A stretch of 64,000 bases of DNA from positions 1 through 64,000 of the forward strand of contig JAQFWX010000018.1 in the NCBI GenBank assembly GCA_027605045.1, given 5' to 3'. The notes beneath the pieces are model-generated. The model saw only the letters and a list, made by a program, of their open reading frames with translations. It did no database searches and was not told where the DNA came from. The DNA comes from Phallus indusiatus. Taxonomy: Eukaryota > Basidiomycota > Agaricomycetes > Phallales > Phallaceae. Below are positions 48,792 to 60,146 of the stretch, in pieces. The position numbers and the translations under genes were made by a program. Numbering within the stretch: position 1 is the first letter of the stretch; each line of letters begins with the position of its first letter.

Positions 48792-49246
48792 AAAAGAAAG
48801 CGAGGTTGTTTTTTTTTGTATATTGATGCGACGCAAGTGTTAGAAGTTATACAGGAACAAATCAAAAAAGATTAAAGCAGAAAAGGGAGAGAGAGAAAGA
48901 GAGATTGAAGATAGCTGTTTATAAGTATGCAATGGTTTCCTTTGTGAGCAGAAGACGGTTAAATCGAGATGAAACATGCATGTCCCCGCCGCCAGACGTA
49001 AATGGAGAACGAACTTGCGATTAAAAGTGTATATACCTAAGTCGTAAGGAAACGTGAAGGAAAGGAAAGCCGATGAAAAGGAGAAGGAAAGAGAGAGAGA
49101 ATTTGAGAGTGAGAAATAGTTGGGACATTGATCTAGTAGAAAGAAATTAATGGAAACAGGGTTTGATGCGAGGGAAAACAAGAAGGAGAAATAGAAAACC
49201 AATTTTTTGATAACATGGTACATGTATTATATTCCAATTTCAACAA
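48792..49246. other. Convergent 3' regions of TFB3 and the epimerase gene
   Basis: GA-rich on the plus strand (GAGAGAGAAAGAGAGA at about 48889-48904, more at 49080-49110). No gene supported. Confidence 0.45.
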
Positions 49247-51124
49247 CTAATTCCACTGGACGTTTGGCCAGATTCCTTCTTCTTTGAAATAATCAATTGT
49301 TTCTTGGACCGTTTTCGAGCCAAATGTCGGGTGTTTGAGCTGATAACCTAGGATCTTCTTAATTTTGTCTCCATTGTATGCGAAGGAACGTTTTTCAAGC
49401 ATAAATGCTTCCATATATGGGCTAAGAGGTGTATTATCCACACTCGGACTTGCTTTACTAAGAATCCGAGACCAAGCTTCGATATGTGTCTCGTTTATCT
49501 CTTCAAGGGCCTCCTCGGTCTTCATCTTCAGAAAGAAAAGAAAATCTTCAACAAAAACTCATCGCACAGGTAGATAATTGAACCACATACCTGAGCTAGA
49601 GTGTTATGCAAGAGACTATGGAAACCAGTCCTGATACCATACACCTGGGTTAAAACTGAACCCAGTGTTCGTAAAGTCGTGTCCGAGTCGTCAACCTACA
49701 AAAGATACGCATTTACACGATATTAAACAACATTCTAATCAGGACTAAACAATGGACCACATACGAGATTAAACAAGGGTGCAATCAATTCAGCTGATGG
49801 ATCTGGTGCTCCTTGGACATTCGCCACTTTGCTCTTGTCGTTTGAAAAATAGATACTTTCACCCGCGACTTTGTTTGCTTCCTCACGACCGTTTTTTGCC
49901 ATCCACTCAGCGGCAGCCCAGCAAGCTGCAGCCAGATCATCAACGTGAAGAGTGTTAAATCGAACGTCTACGGTCCATCGTTAGTTACTCATTGTACTGA
50001 TACGATAAATGGATTTAAAGAATTACTCGGTGACCACCTATAAGGACTTTGAATTTTGTTTCAGAATGTAACGACAACATGACTCACAAGCTTTTAAACT
50101 CTTCGTCCATTTCCTTATAAACCAATCCTAGCAGCATCAAAGGAGTAACTAAGAGATCATTTTATGTTTAGAAGGGGAGTGAATCCATTACTGCCATGAA
50201 ATTAGCTTACTAATTCCAGAAACAATCGTAGGACCATAGACCAAACCGTGTCGGATAATTACAAGATTCAAGCTAATGTTCTCAGAATTTTTGAAGAAAG
50301 CTCAGAAAGCTCGAAAATGAGATAAAACTTACTCTGAAAAACTTGCAAGAATTCGTAATGCCTCATGATACCACACCCCAGCAGGATCCTCAGGCTTTAT
50401 CATATCAGATTCTTTGTGTGCCACTTTCTCCAAAGTTGTTTTATAAAATGGAGGGGTGATGCGAATATAAGCTTTCACTTTGCGAGTCGATGCCTCCTTT
50501 CCAATGAGAAAAGCAGGGACAGCCGTTTGTTCGATGTGGAGATCAACAGAAGTTCGACTGATATGAACTTGTCCCGTGAAATCGAATACGTAACTGAACG
50601 GCTCAACACCTTCCGGTGGCTCAAAAGCTTTTTGAACGGGAACTAATATAGCATTTAAGTGTAGATAATTATTTTTTTTGAGATATGGAGGGGCAGAGAC
50701 ACAAGACGAGACACATACTCTCTTTCGTCAGATTAGCCTGTAGATAATCCACAATCGGATTCTTTAACAAAGCAGTGAACCTTTTCCCGAGGAATCTACG
50801 CCGGAGAAATGAATTATAAGGCCATATGCGATATAATAAAAAACACGTACGTGGTTGGGGGTTGTACAGAGTATTTATCGACAAAGCGAATATGCTATTG
50901 TTCCATTGAAGATGGCGCAGATATTAGAGACAATGAATTTCTTAGAATTAATTCACGCACAGATACTAATGAATCGCCGCCTTCGGGAACCAAATATAGG
51001 CCTAAAGCTCTTGCAGACGCATTTAAGCCTCCTGCAGCACATTGCCAAAAAAATTTAGACCGGGCATCATCATAATACGATCGAAAGACAGACCTAGGAT
51101 AATCACACTGGGTTTTGAGGACAT
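49247..51124 (-). CDS. NAD-dependent epimerase/dehydratase family protein (extended SDR)
   Basis: The start at 51122-51124 gives MSSKPSVIILG, spliced to GLNASARALGLYLVPEGGDS: a Rossmann-like strand with an atypical glycine motif. Then come HIRFVDKYSVQPPTT, FLGKRFTALLKNPIVDYLQA, AFEPPEGVEPFSYVFDFTGQ, VKAYIRITPPFYKTTLEKVA and GVWYHEALRILASFSE (the YxxxK region appears as WYHEA, so the catalytic Lys is not obvious), VDDLAAACWAAAEWMAKNGR, EANKVAGESIYFSNDKSKVA and the end DYFKEEGIWPNVQWN. At least ten short introns. Fungi hold many such sugar- or steroid-epimerase-like proteins; the substrate cannot be told. Confidence 0.82.
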
Positions 51125-51453
51125 GAGAAGGAATGAATGTGGCGAAAAATAGGGTATACAAAATTTAATATTTTTCTTTTTTGAAGTGAAATGAAAGGAG
51201 AAGGAAAAGTACAGAGAGCGAACGTTATGGACTAGAAGGATGATAAAGTCGTGGGATGACCAACCAATTCGGATCCGCAAAACAACAAGTCACTGCATCG
51301 TCACATCTGTCTTTTGAACTCTTCCCAATAATCAGGTCAAAATATTATTAAAAGATATCCATATCTCAGGTCAATCAAAGAAGAACATTTAAATTGCCCA
51401 ATAAGAAAAAATACGCCTCCCCGAAAGGTATCTAGGTATCGCGACAAATCGCA
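51125..51453. other. Spacer between epimerase and dehydrogenase genes
   Basis: About 330 bp, A/T-rich around 51160-51180. Contains the promoter of the epimerase gene and the 3' region of the next gene. No element named. Confidence 0.35.
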
Positions 51454-52691
51454 CTAAGTCTCCGACGAACTTTTCGCAGCTTGCTGTCGTTCTAGATACT
51501 TGTACACCGAGGAAAAGTCCTTCCTAGCTAAATCCTCGTGCCTCGAGACAATGGTGTCGTATATCTCCTCGGCAGCCTTACCCAACGGCAAACTAGTGCC
51601 GGTGGACTTACCAATTTCAGTAGCAAGTTTCATGTCCTAAAATAGTATAAATCACTTTTTCTGCCTCGCCTGCCTCTAGAAACGCGCCTCTTTACCTTCA
51701 GCATGAGACTCGTGAGGAAACCTCCCTCGTAATCTCGTTCGCAGGGCGGGGCTTTCCCGGGTAACGCGCCTCGGACAGGGTTATTAACTGACGAGGCCCA
51801 GCATCCGCCTGTTGAGCTGTTAATGACACCAGCAAGGACAGCTGGGTCTAGGCCCAGTCTTTGCCCAAGAAGCATGGCTTCTCCGACGACGACCTGCTGT
51901 ACGCCTAAAACTAAATTGTTGCAGATTTTGGCGGCAAGCCCTGCCCCAGAATCACCGCAATGAATAATTCTGCTTCCCATTAGCGAGAGGATAGATGAAG
52001 CACGGGTATATTCATCAACCGTGCCGCCAACCAAAAAGGATAGCGTGCCTGCCTTGGCTCCTGCAACACCTACCATTCCTAGATGTCATTATCGCCATTT
52101 AAAAATAGAAAGGAATGTGATGCTTACCGCCACTTACTGGAGCATCAACCATAGAAGCTCCGGTCTCCTTGACGGTACGAGCAACATCTCTGGCTACTCC
52201 AACATCCAAGGTGGTGGAGTCAATACAAATAGTCGTCCGAACGGCTTCACTGGATAGAGTTTGCAGCCCTGTAAGAATTCCCGAATCACCCTGATATGCT
52301 TCTTTCACATGAGGAGATGATGGAAGCATGGTCAAGATGACACTGGAAGTAGAGGCAACTCTGGAAGCATGAGAAAATTTGAAACTTAAGTCTCGAAAGC
52401 TGAAACGAGTAATGAGGGTGATTCACTCTGCAGGATTAGATGCTACGGAAATATTGGCCCCAGGATAGACTTCGTTCAGAGATTTCGCGAATAAAGCAAT
52501 CCTCGCAGAATCTATATCATATATCTTGAAGCCTGAATTCGTTGAATCATAGAGATCGCCGGTGACTCTCTTTTAACCCAGTTGGTTGCCATGGCATAGC
52601 CCATTTGGCCGAGACCGATAAAACCCACGGTATGGGCACGATCTACATTTTTCGCCGCCGAGTGAAGGTATCGGAATGGTAGTCTCATCAT
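51454..52691 (-). CDS. 3-hydroxyisobutyrate dehydrogenase, mitochondrial
   Basis: Oxidises 3-hydroxyisobutyrate to methylmalonate semialdehyde with NAD in valine breakdown. The start at 52689-52691 gives MMRLPFRYLHSAAKNVDRAH, a mitochondrial presequence-like stretch, then the Rossmann motif TVGFIGLGQMGYAMATNWVK. Later: ASMVDAPVSGG (the substrate-binding DAPVSGG), RASSILSLMGSRIIHCGDSG, AAKICNNLVLGVQQVVVGEA with the catalytic Lys of KxxNN, LAGVINSSTGGCWASSVNNP and VRGALPGKAPPCERDYEGGF. The end is KYLERQQAAKSSSET. Four or five introns. Frames are clean. Confidence 0.94.
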
Positions 52692-52791
52692 GAGGAAAGC
52701 TATTGTTCTGTTGATGACGTAATACAATAAAAACCAGGTAACTATTGGATGATCGTGCAACTTCGGTATACAAGAAAATTTCATTGTAGAT

Positions 52792-53893
52792 TCAGATAAG
52801 ATCGCCGACACTATCTGCGCCTCCTGGCCTCTCACGAACCCTGGAAATATTGGTACACGGACGAACACGATAAACTTTCACTTACCGACGCGTAGGTCTG
52901 TACGGGGCCTCATCTACTGGCTCATCGCTCCATAGTTGTCCAATTGAGCTTGGCCCACCCGGTGCAGTTCTCACACGTCTGATTCAGGGCTTCAGTGTGG
53001 ACGAAGAGTTATTTAACAAAATGCGAACCTGCTGGGCCTGTAGTCTCCACCAGCAGTAGTAGCCTCAGGTGCGCTTTCCTCTTGAGGCTGAACTTGGGCC
53101 GTTTCACCTTGGTCATTCGACGGATTGTTTGCCCTCTTGTATAAGTGATCAAAATCATGAAATCGAATCTCAAGTGAGCAAGAAACAGTACCGTAGCTGG
53201 CACCGTATCAAAAGGCTCGTCGGATCCGTCGCCTAAAGAAAAACTTTGAGGACCACCAGGGACCTGTCGGACACGGCGCGAAGGCTTGAAGTCATCGTTG
53301 TTCGTAACAGTCGCAGCAGGAGCGGAATTCTCTAAGCTATTTAAAGCATAATGTTCACTTCAAACAAGACGAACAATACCGGCAGAATTAGGAGCATCGG
53401 GAACGGGTTCAGCAGTCGTTTCAGCGTTCATTTTGCCCACCTCGGCATAACCTATTAATGCGATATGAGAAGATCGGGTAACTCAGCTGAATGCTTACGG
53501 GCCAATTTGGAGATATTGTGGAAGTTGGGATCAAGACTGACGCCAGCATATCTGATATGATTTAAGTCATAGCCTTTAATCAGGGGTTGAAATATATACA
53601 ATACCTCAAAAACTCGATTAAAGATCGCTTCGTAAAAACAATGTGAGTCTTGTCCCAATCAAGTGAGCCTTTATTACATGAGATCAACTCGACGCTATTC
53701 TTCCTAAAAACTCACCTAGTTTGGAGGCCCATTCCTAACGATTCAACGGCACAATAAGAGATAGCAAGAAGGCGAAACGTCTGAAGAATTACCTTTTCGG
53801 GAATTTGTTTAAAGTCGTTAGATGGCGTAAATCTGACATCATATTCATGCCAATGTCCTCAGATTGCTTCTGAACTACTTACGTGGAACTCAT
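52792..53893 (-). CDS. Protein with three Jupiter/HN1-like RVR..PGG repeats
   Basis: Eight small exons join in frame. The start at 53891-53893 gives MSSTFTPSNDFKQIPEKEWA, SKLGSLDWDKTHIVFTKRSL, IEFLRYAGVSLDPNFHNISK and LARYAEVGKMNAE. Three repeats follow: RVRQVPGGPQSFSLGDGSDE, RVRTAPGGPSSIGQLWSDEP and RVRERPGGADSVGDLI at the C-terminus (stop 52792-52794). These recall the animal JUPITER/HN1 (JPT) motif, a short disordered microtubule-associated sequence with R-V-x-x-PPGG and SxFSLGxDEP. The N-terminal 90 residues are more ordered and unknown to me. The link to microtubules is inferred from the repeats alone. The 3' end is about 100 bp upstream of the HIBDH gene. Confidence 0.7.
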
Positions 53894-54161
53894 GAGGAGA
53901 ATCAATATGGTCCTTGACAACTGTCGAACCGTTGGTTACTACCAACGCGTCCACAGTTGTCCACAAAACATATACGCGTCTTGGTCACGTTTACAGCATA
54001 GTAATATATACGTTAAATTTCGAGGGAACCATATATATAATATAGAATTTGACAAAGGTGAACAGAATCCATTTATTGAGAGAAGAAATTCTCTTGAAAA
54101 TTAGTTCTGTAATTTGGACGTCCATCTCGGGCGCTTAACCAGACACCAGCGTCAAATCGGT

Positions 54162-54963
54162 ATGGCTCTCAGATGTCATGTTACGACGGCGGTCAAAAAG
54201 ATAGGCCCTGCCTGTCGCAGCTTTTCTACCGTTCGGAAGACACTAAACCCATCCGATGCTTACTTTGAGCCAGTCAGTCACACTCAAACATCGACTTCCA
54301 CCACCCCTGAATTGTCAGAAGAACATCGAGCAGTTCTTGACCGAGCAATTCGTGTGGACCAGGCAGGCGAAGTCGCGGCAAACTGGATTTATAGAGGACA
54401 GATGGCAGTCCTAGGAAATCATCAAGAAGCCGGTCCTATCATAGAGGTAATCACATTCCAATTGCCCAAACACTATGCTGATTTAAAGCTTTCAAGGCCA
54501 TGTGGGAGCAGGAGAAAAAGCATTTGGCTGTTATGAACAAGCTACAATTGCAACATGATACCAGACCAACCGTGCTGTGGGAAGTTGCCAAGACCTTTGG
54601 ATTCGGCCTTGGAGCTGTTACGGCTCTAATGGGTAAGGAAGCCGCTATGGCATGCACAGAAGCCGTTGAAACAGTTATTGGCGAGCATTATGATGAGTGA
54701 GTTGTTGAGCTACGCCGGTTTTAATGAAAATATAAATGCTCATTACCATTAATAGGCAACTTAAAGAACTGGAAGATATTCCCTCTTCACATAGTAGCAT
54801 TCCTTTGCTCCGTGATGTCATTAAGGAATTTCGAGACGATGAATTGGAGCACTTAGATACCGCGGTTGCCCATGACGCTCAACGTGCTCCGGCACACGCT
54901 TTATTAAGTACAGTCGTTGGTGCAAGTTGTAAAATAGCCATTGAGCTCTGCAAACGTATTTGA
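54162..54963 (+). CDS. COQ7: COQ7/CAT5 demethoxyubiquinone hydroxylase
   Basis: A di-iron monooxygenase of coenzyme Q biosynthesis on the mitochondrial inner membrane. The start at 54162 gives [20 protein letters not shown], a basic presequence. The metal-ligand motifs are present: [40 protein letters not shown] (ExxH), [18 protein letters not shown] and [19 protein letters not shown] (ExxH). The end is [14 protein letters not shown]. Two introns (from about 54447 and 54695), in frame. The tail faces NDUFB4, only 26 bp from its stop. Confidence 0.95.
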
Positions 54964-54989
54964 AGTCTACCGTATACCCAACCGCAGCC

Positions 54990-55463
54990 CTATTGAGCCT
55001 CTCGAGTGTTTAACAATGATTGTCCTCTTCTCTTTGCTACCCAGTCCCATTTCATCTATGACAAAATATATCAAACGCCTGAAATGAATATAAGAGGATA
55101 TTCTTACATCTTGCGTGGCCGCAAGCCATCCCAGTAGTCCTGGAACAACCATCATCAGGACAATCGACGACCGAGTCGCTTTCTTTGTAAACCGGAAGTT
55201 CGGGTGCATGTTTTCTCTCTAGAATGAATATTAGTGCATATGTATTTTGCAGTCATCCAAAGTTTTCTACTAACCATGGTATACCATCTGTCAATTGCAG
55301 GATCATGCTAACGGGTCCAAATGTCATCTTCCTGAAAAGCAATACCATTTGCCCAGGATAAAACTGACCTTAAGAGGACCATCTATAATGATTCCGCGGT
55401 TAATAAAGTATACTTAAAAACAAAAGTGTGCAACTTCAACTCACGATGTCCGTCACCAGCCAT
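54990..55463 (-). CDS. NADH:ubiquinone oxidoreductase subunit NDUFB4/B15
   Basis: A small accessory subunit of respiratory complex I with one membrane span. It is built from five very small exons: MAGDGH at 55463, DGPLK, HDPAIDRWYTM, RENMHPNFRFTKKATRSSI with VLMMVVPGLLGWLAATQD, and MRWDWVAKRRGQSLLNTREA ending QAQ-type at 54990-54992. The DPAIDRW, RENM..FRFT and WDWVAKRRG motifs are those of the family. Normal length (about 80-90 residues). Divergent from the RBM5-like gene, about 80 bp between starts. Confidence 0.88.
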
Positions 55464-55543
55464 GGTAAATTCTGTTATGTGTAAGTTTCAAACTCCGAAA
55501 TACCTTGTAACTCTTTCCTCCTACTCCTAGTTGCCACCTAACA

Positions 55544-58390
55544 ATGGCTCATAATAATTACTCACGATCTACTCGAGAATGGGATCAAGGCAAGGAATAT
55601 AACTACAATAATTTTGAAGGTAATAGACGACCGCGAGACGAAGACTACAACGACTACGGTGGTTCGGAGAAGCGCCGCAAGTTCGATAATGCAGTACGTT
55701 CGGATCGAAAGAGAGTCAGCTTTTGGGTAACACTAAACCGACAGGAAAACTTCTACAAGGATGACTATTCATCATGGCCCTCAAACCCAAACGCCCAACA
55801 TCCCGGCGGTTTTTCATCGTCGAACGCGGAATCTTGGCAGGATCCATCGAGAGGCGGTCCTTACCAAAACCAACCTCCCAATCCCAATCGACGACGCCTC
55901 GCTCCAAGCGACGCTAGCCCGCATGTCATATTCCTCGGACTGGACCCAGATCATACGGAAGCCGACGTCGGTTTGACCATACCGCACATTCCCAAAACAT
56001 CGTCCGCTGACAAATTTTTTCTTTTCCTTGCTTTCGTTCTATCCAGCTCCACGGTTATCTTCTGAGTGTGGGATGTGTTCTTGATAATGTGACGATTATA
56101 CGTGATCGATCATCAGGCACTTACACTATCCGTATTCCTGTTTATTCGCAATTCCTGACGTTTGGTCTTTCCATGATTATCATAAAGGTGTTTCTAAAGG
56201 CTTTGGTTTCGCCCAATTTTCTTCGACAGAGCACGCAAAGACTTTTGTAACCCCAAGGTTCCCTTTTATTTCAATTCCTCCTCCGGCCAGTCACGGTCCA
56301 GCAGCCATGCAAGCGTACAGAATAGCTCTCGAATCAGGCTCTATACCTCAAGGGCGACGCGTGAAAATAGACTTTTCTCAAAGTCTTCATCCTCCTGAAC
56401 GTGGCGGACGTCGTCAGGGAAATGATGGAACGCGAGATATAGGAAATACACAATCCCCGGTTGTTTTATTACGTGGATTGGACTATTCAAGCTCACTAGA
56501 AGTTATTGCCCAGGGATTAAGAATGTCCGCAGGCTCTGGGAAAGAAGGTGCTAAAGGCATGACTCGGGTTTTATTAGTCAAGGATAAATACACTGGAGCC
56601 AGTTGGGGTTTCGGCTTCGCCGAGTTTATTGATGTTCAAGTGAGTGGAAGCAGAGAAAAAGTCATGGATGATTACTAACATATCGGTATACAGTCATCAT
56701 CTGCATTTTTGGCGGATTCAATGTCTGCTCAGATTCATCCATCAGGGTTTCGAATCTCAGATCGTCTCGTTGCTGCATCATACGCACATATTTATTCCTT
56801 CCAACCAGTAAAGGAAAATATGATTCATGATGACGGATGTGTCACCTCGAGTGTCTCTCTGGGTGGGACGGAAACTCCTTGGGCCCGTTACTGGGACGAT
56901 ACGGCCACGATTGAGGAGATGAAATTTGACGTCGAATTACCTGCCAGTTCGGCGGATGCTGCAAGCAAAGACGCTAAACCGAAGAGGAAAAAAGAGTCAA
57001 AAGGTCAGTTTGTAGTGATATAACATGTGCACGCGTCTATACTGAACTTCTTGATTGTACAGCTGTTGTTGCTGAAGACCCGGTTCCTGCTGAGGCGTCG
57101 GAGTTACCAGTTTCGGATAAACCGGTGACTTTAAGTTTCAAAGGGGCAGTCACTCAAAAGACAGGTATGCTTTATACCATAGTACGTATTTTCATGCTAA
57201 CGTTATTTGAAGGCCCCATCAAAGTTACAGCGACGTCCTCGCTTGGGTTTACAACAGATAATTTGGATGCCCCCAATACGGAAGATGACCCCACCATGAA
57301 CAAAGGCTCTGCAGAGCATGATAAAGGTAAGCAGTAACTTTACTCATAACTCGTAGTATTCTAAATTCAATCTTCAGCCTCCAAGAAAGTTGTGCCATTG
57401 ATTGCTAGTCGAAAAGTATGACCTGAATAATATATCCAATTATATTTGGCTAATGATAAAATTAGGTTGCCAACAATATTTCAAAATGGAATCAAGTGCA
57501 AGATGAATTAAAGGTATCAAAACCGCCTACCGTTCCAAATCTGGTGATATTTTTTTTCGCTTTACTGCCCTCGCTTGATTGGACTCTTTCAAATTTGGTT
57601 CTTACTTTTCTTCTCGCCGTCTTTTACTTAGGAATCTGTCATTCCTACTCCTGCCGATACTGCACCTCCTCGAGCCGAAGCAGGGGTTACATCGGATGAA
57701 TTCGAGTTTGCTGACATCAAAGGAATAGCTTGTCTTCTTTGTTCGCGCAAATTCAAGGCATTGGATCAACTTAAGCGTCACAACAAGGAATCTGATTTAC
57801 ATAAGGCTCGTGCAGTTGACTTTTTTTTTTCATATCAGAGAAAGTCTGACACTTTCGGTTTTGATGAATAAATAGAAGAACTACAAGGATGCCAATTTAC
57901 GCCAGATTGCGGCGCAGAAGGTTCAAGCCTTAAAGTCGCCGCCACCTCAACAAAAATACCGAGACCGAGCGTCGGAAAGAAGGATCCTGCATAATCAGCC
58001 GGAAGCTCCCTTACCTGAACCAGGAACTTCTTCTCGTAAACATCGAACGCCGACTCCCCCACCGCCTGCCCCGCCCGCCTTAGCTCCTGCGAAAGATGAA
58101 AACAATATCGGGAACAAACTGCTCAAAAAAATGGGTTGGTCGGAAGGGACTGGTTTGGGAACCGAAGGGGACGGTCGAGTGGATCCAATGTAAGTTCATT
58201 GCTAGACTGCGTCCTTTCACAAGGTATCTGATTATTTCAAAGAACAACGGCTGTATACACACAAGGGATGGGGCTTGGGGCTAGTAAAGGCAAGGAATTG
58301 GGTAAATATGCGGAAAGTTACAGTGGAGGATACATTAATGCCGTGCGAGATTCGGCCAAAGAAAGATATCACAAGGAGGGACCTGCGTAG
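55544..58390 (+). CDS. RBM5/RBM10-like RNA-binding protein (RRM, C2H2 finger, G-patch)
   Basis: RBM5-type proteins act in splice-site choice in early spliceosomes. The start at 55544 gives MAHNNYSRSTREWDQGKEYN and an Arg/Tyr/Asp-rich N-terminus. RRM1: SPHVIFLGLDPDHTEADL with SKGFGFAQFSSTEHAKTFV. A second RRM-like region: SPVVLLRGLDYSSSLEVIAQ with GASWGFGFAEFIDVQ. Then an aromatic Lys-rich linker, a C2H2 finger IACLLCSRKFKALDQLKRHN, ILHNQPEAPLPEP and a G-patch, NNIGNKLLKKMGWSEGTGLG with YTQGMGLGASKGKELGKYAE, ending YHKEGPA at 58390. About ten introns. RRM, C2H2, G-patch order matches the family. Confidence 0.9.
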
Positions 58391-58566
58391 TTAATGTTTC
58401 TGGTACTCACGCTCTATTTCAGGCACTCGGAATGTGTTTATACATATCTATTATTACTGAAACCTTTGTTAATTGATTTGCACAGTACACACAAAGCAAG
58501 GTTGAAAGCTCTGCTTTTTAGGATAAAAGACCGCTGTCCGAATCTGAAAACAAATGTCCCTAAGTC
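58391..58566. other. Convergent 3' regions
   Basis: About 176 bp between two convergent stop codons. No element seen. Confidence 0.3.
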
Positions 58567-59677
58567 TTACGCCAGACTAATGATAGTGATTGCAGTAATC
58601 ATTAGAGAAAAAGACAATCCGACACCGTACGTCATTATCGAGCTGGAGTTTTTCTTCTGCGTCACAGCGGGTTGTGTTGAGGTAGACGTCGAAGAGACCG
58701 GGAAGCCAGGTAGAGTGGATGTAATGACGGCAGACGTTGGAGAAATGGTCGCAGTGCTCGCACCTCGTTGTGTCTCCAAATACGTTCCCTGAGGAGATGT
58801 TGGACACCTATGCGAGTGGTGCAAGAGAGAAAATCTTACCGCTACCAAAGGACCCAAGCCTGTTCCGTTAATATACTGCGAGATATCCATCGGAGCAAGC
58901 GGTTGGCCTGGAGTAGAGAGATCGTTGGTCGGCGCGAACGACTTTGGCTGGGCGAACAAGGCAAAAACATAACTAGGGGAAGAAGAGCGTCGATGCTATC
59001 GTCTATATACACGGTTATATGCGCTTACCGGTGTGCACCTTCACCCACAGGAGGGTTGGGTCCAACATAGTCTGTGATGTTGGTCGAGTTGGCAAAGTCA
59101 AGAGAATTTCCTAATCATAAGGTTCTGAAAGTGAGGAATTCTGCGTCGCAAGATAAATTCTCGAATTACCTGTGATGGTGACTCCGTTAACCAACCAGTG
59201 TCTCATTTGTCCGTTCGATTGGTTGTCTCCCACCACGCCAGCATCTAACATGGCCAACGTATAGCTCCCAGAGAGTGTCGAGCCACTAAGAGGAGCAAGG
59301 GCAACGTTTGGCTCTGGTTTGACTTCTGTGGGTCATAACGAGTAAAGGTCAGTGTCATAATGGGAGTAATGCATATATATGCGTATGATGTACTAACGAT
59401 CTACCGTTAAATTCTGTCCTGGAGCAATAGTCCCGGTGTCGTTATACGAGACGGACATGACAGCCAGAGGTGTAAAGTTTTTGAACAAGGAAGGAATTAG
59501 GCCGGCGTTCGTAAAATGAGCGACGATAGCTTCGCCCTGTACGGCAAGTGGAACGTCAGTTGGAAACGCGACACTGGACGACGATGGCGACGTAGATGTA
59601 GATGGGATGCTCGACGCCGTGCTCTGAGCGAAGCAAAAGGCAATGAACGGGAAAACAGCGACGAGTAAAGCGAACAT
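58567..59677 (-). CDS. Secreted PEBP-like protein, possibly membrane- or GPI-anchored
   Basis: The start at 59675-59677 gives MFALLVAVFPFIAFCFAQS, a signal peptide. A Ser/Thr-rich linker and N-glycosylation sites (FKNFTPL, SYNDTG, GQNLTV) follow. The PEBP fold is shown by LAMLDAGVVGDNQSNGQMRH, WLVNGVTITG and DYVGPNPPVGEGAHRYVFAL with LFAQPKSFAPTNDL. After a last intron, GTYLETQRGAS, a Ser/Thr stretch and a C-terminal hydrophobic segment (MTYGVGLSFSLMITAITIIS) suggest a GPI or tail anchor. PEBP proteins bind phospholipids or inhibit proteases; here the function is unknown. Five or so introns. Confidence 0.85.
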
Positions 59678-60146
59678 GATGGAGGTGCTGGTGATAGTCT
59701 GCGGGAAAGGGGCACTGCACAAGTTTGCCTAAGCTTCAGTCCAATTTATAGCCTTTTGCTGCTCACTCTCTTTGACGTCACGCGCATATATGCATCTTTT
59801 ATGGCAATTTTTATGGCAAGCTTACAAATGGCCGGTTCACTCTTTGAGTCGTAAAATAAAATTCTTCACAAATTAACATCTAGTTGACAGTAAAGGTATT
59901 GATTCGTTATAGGAATCACAGAACAAGCTAAAGCAAAGGTCAAAATAACATTCGAGCGTAACAGTTCGTCATCAGGAACACTTTGAGAATATCGTGAAAA
60001 AATAAATCTGACATTAAGCAGACGCGCATTGAAAGAAAAAGAATTGAAAGTAAAAGACACCGAACCAAAATGCATACGCTACATGGTCATATCACGGACA
60101 TTACAAACAAAGAGAAAAAAGCATAAAAACATGAAAGCAAGTTGAC
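59678..60146. promoter_or_regulatory. Promoter of the PEBP-like gene with TATA box and CRE
   Basis: In gene sense, TATAAATT lies at 59743-59750, about 70 bp before the ATG, and the palindromic TGACGTCA (59773-59780) about 25 bp further upstream. The rest, up to the EDC4 stop at 60147, shows nothing else. Confidence 0.55.
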
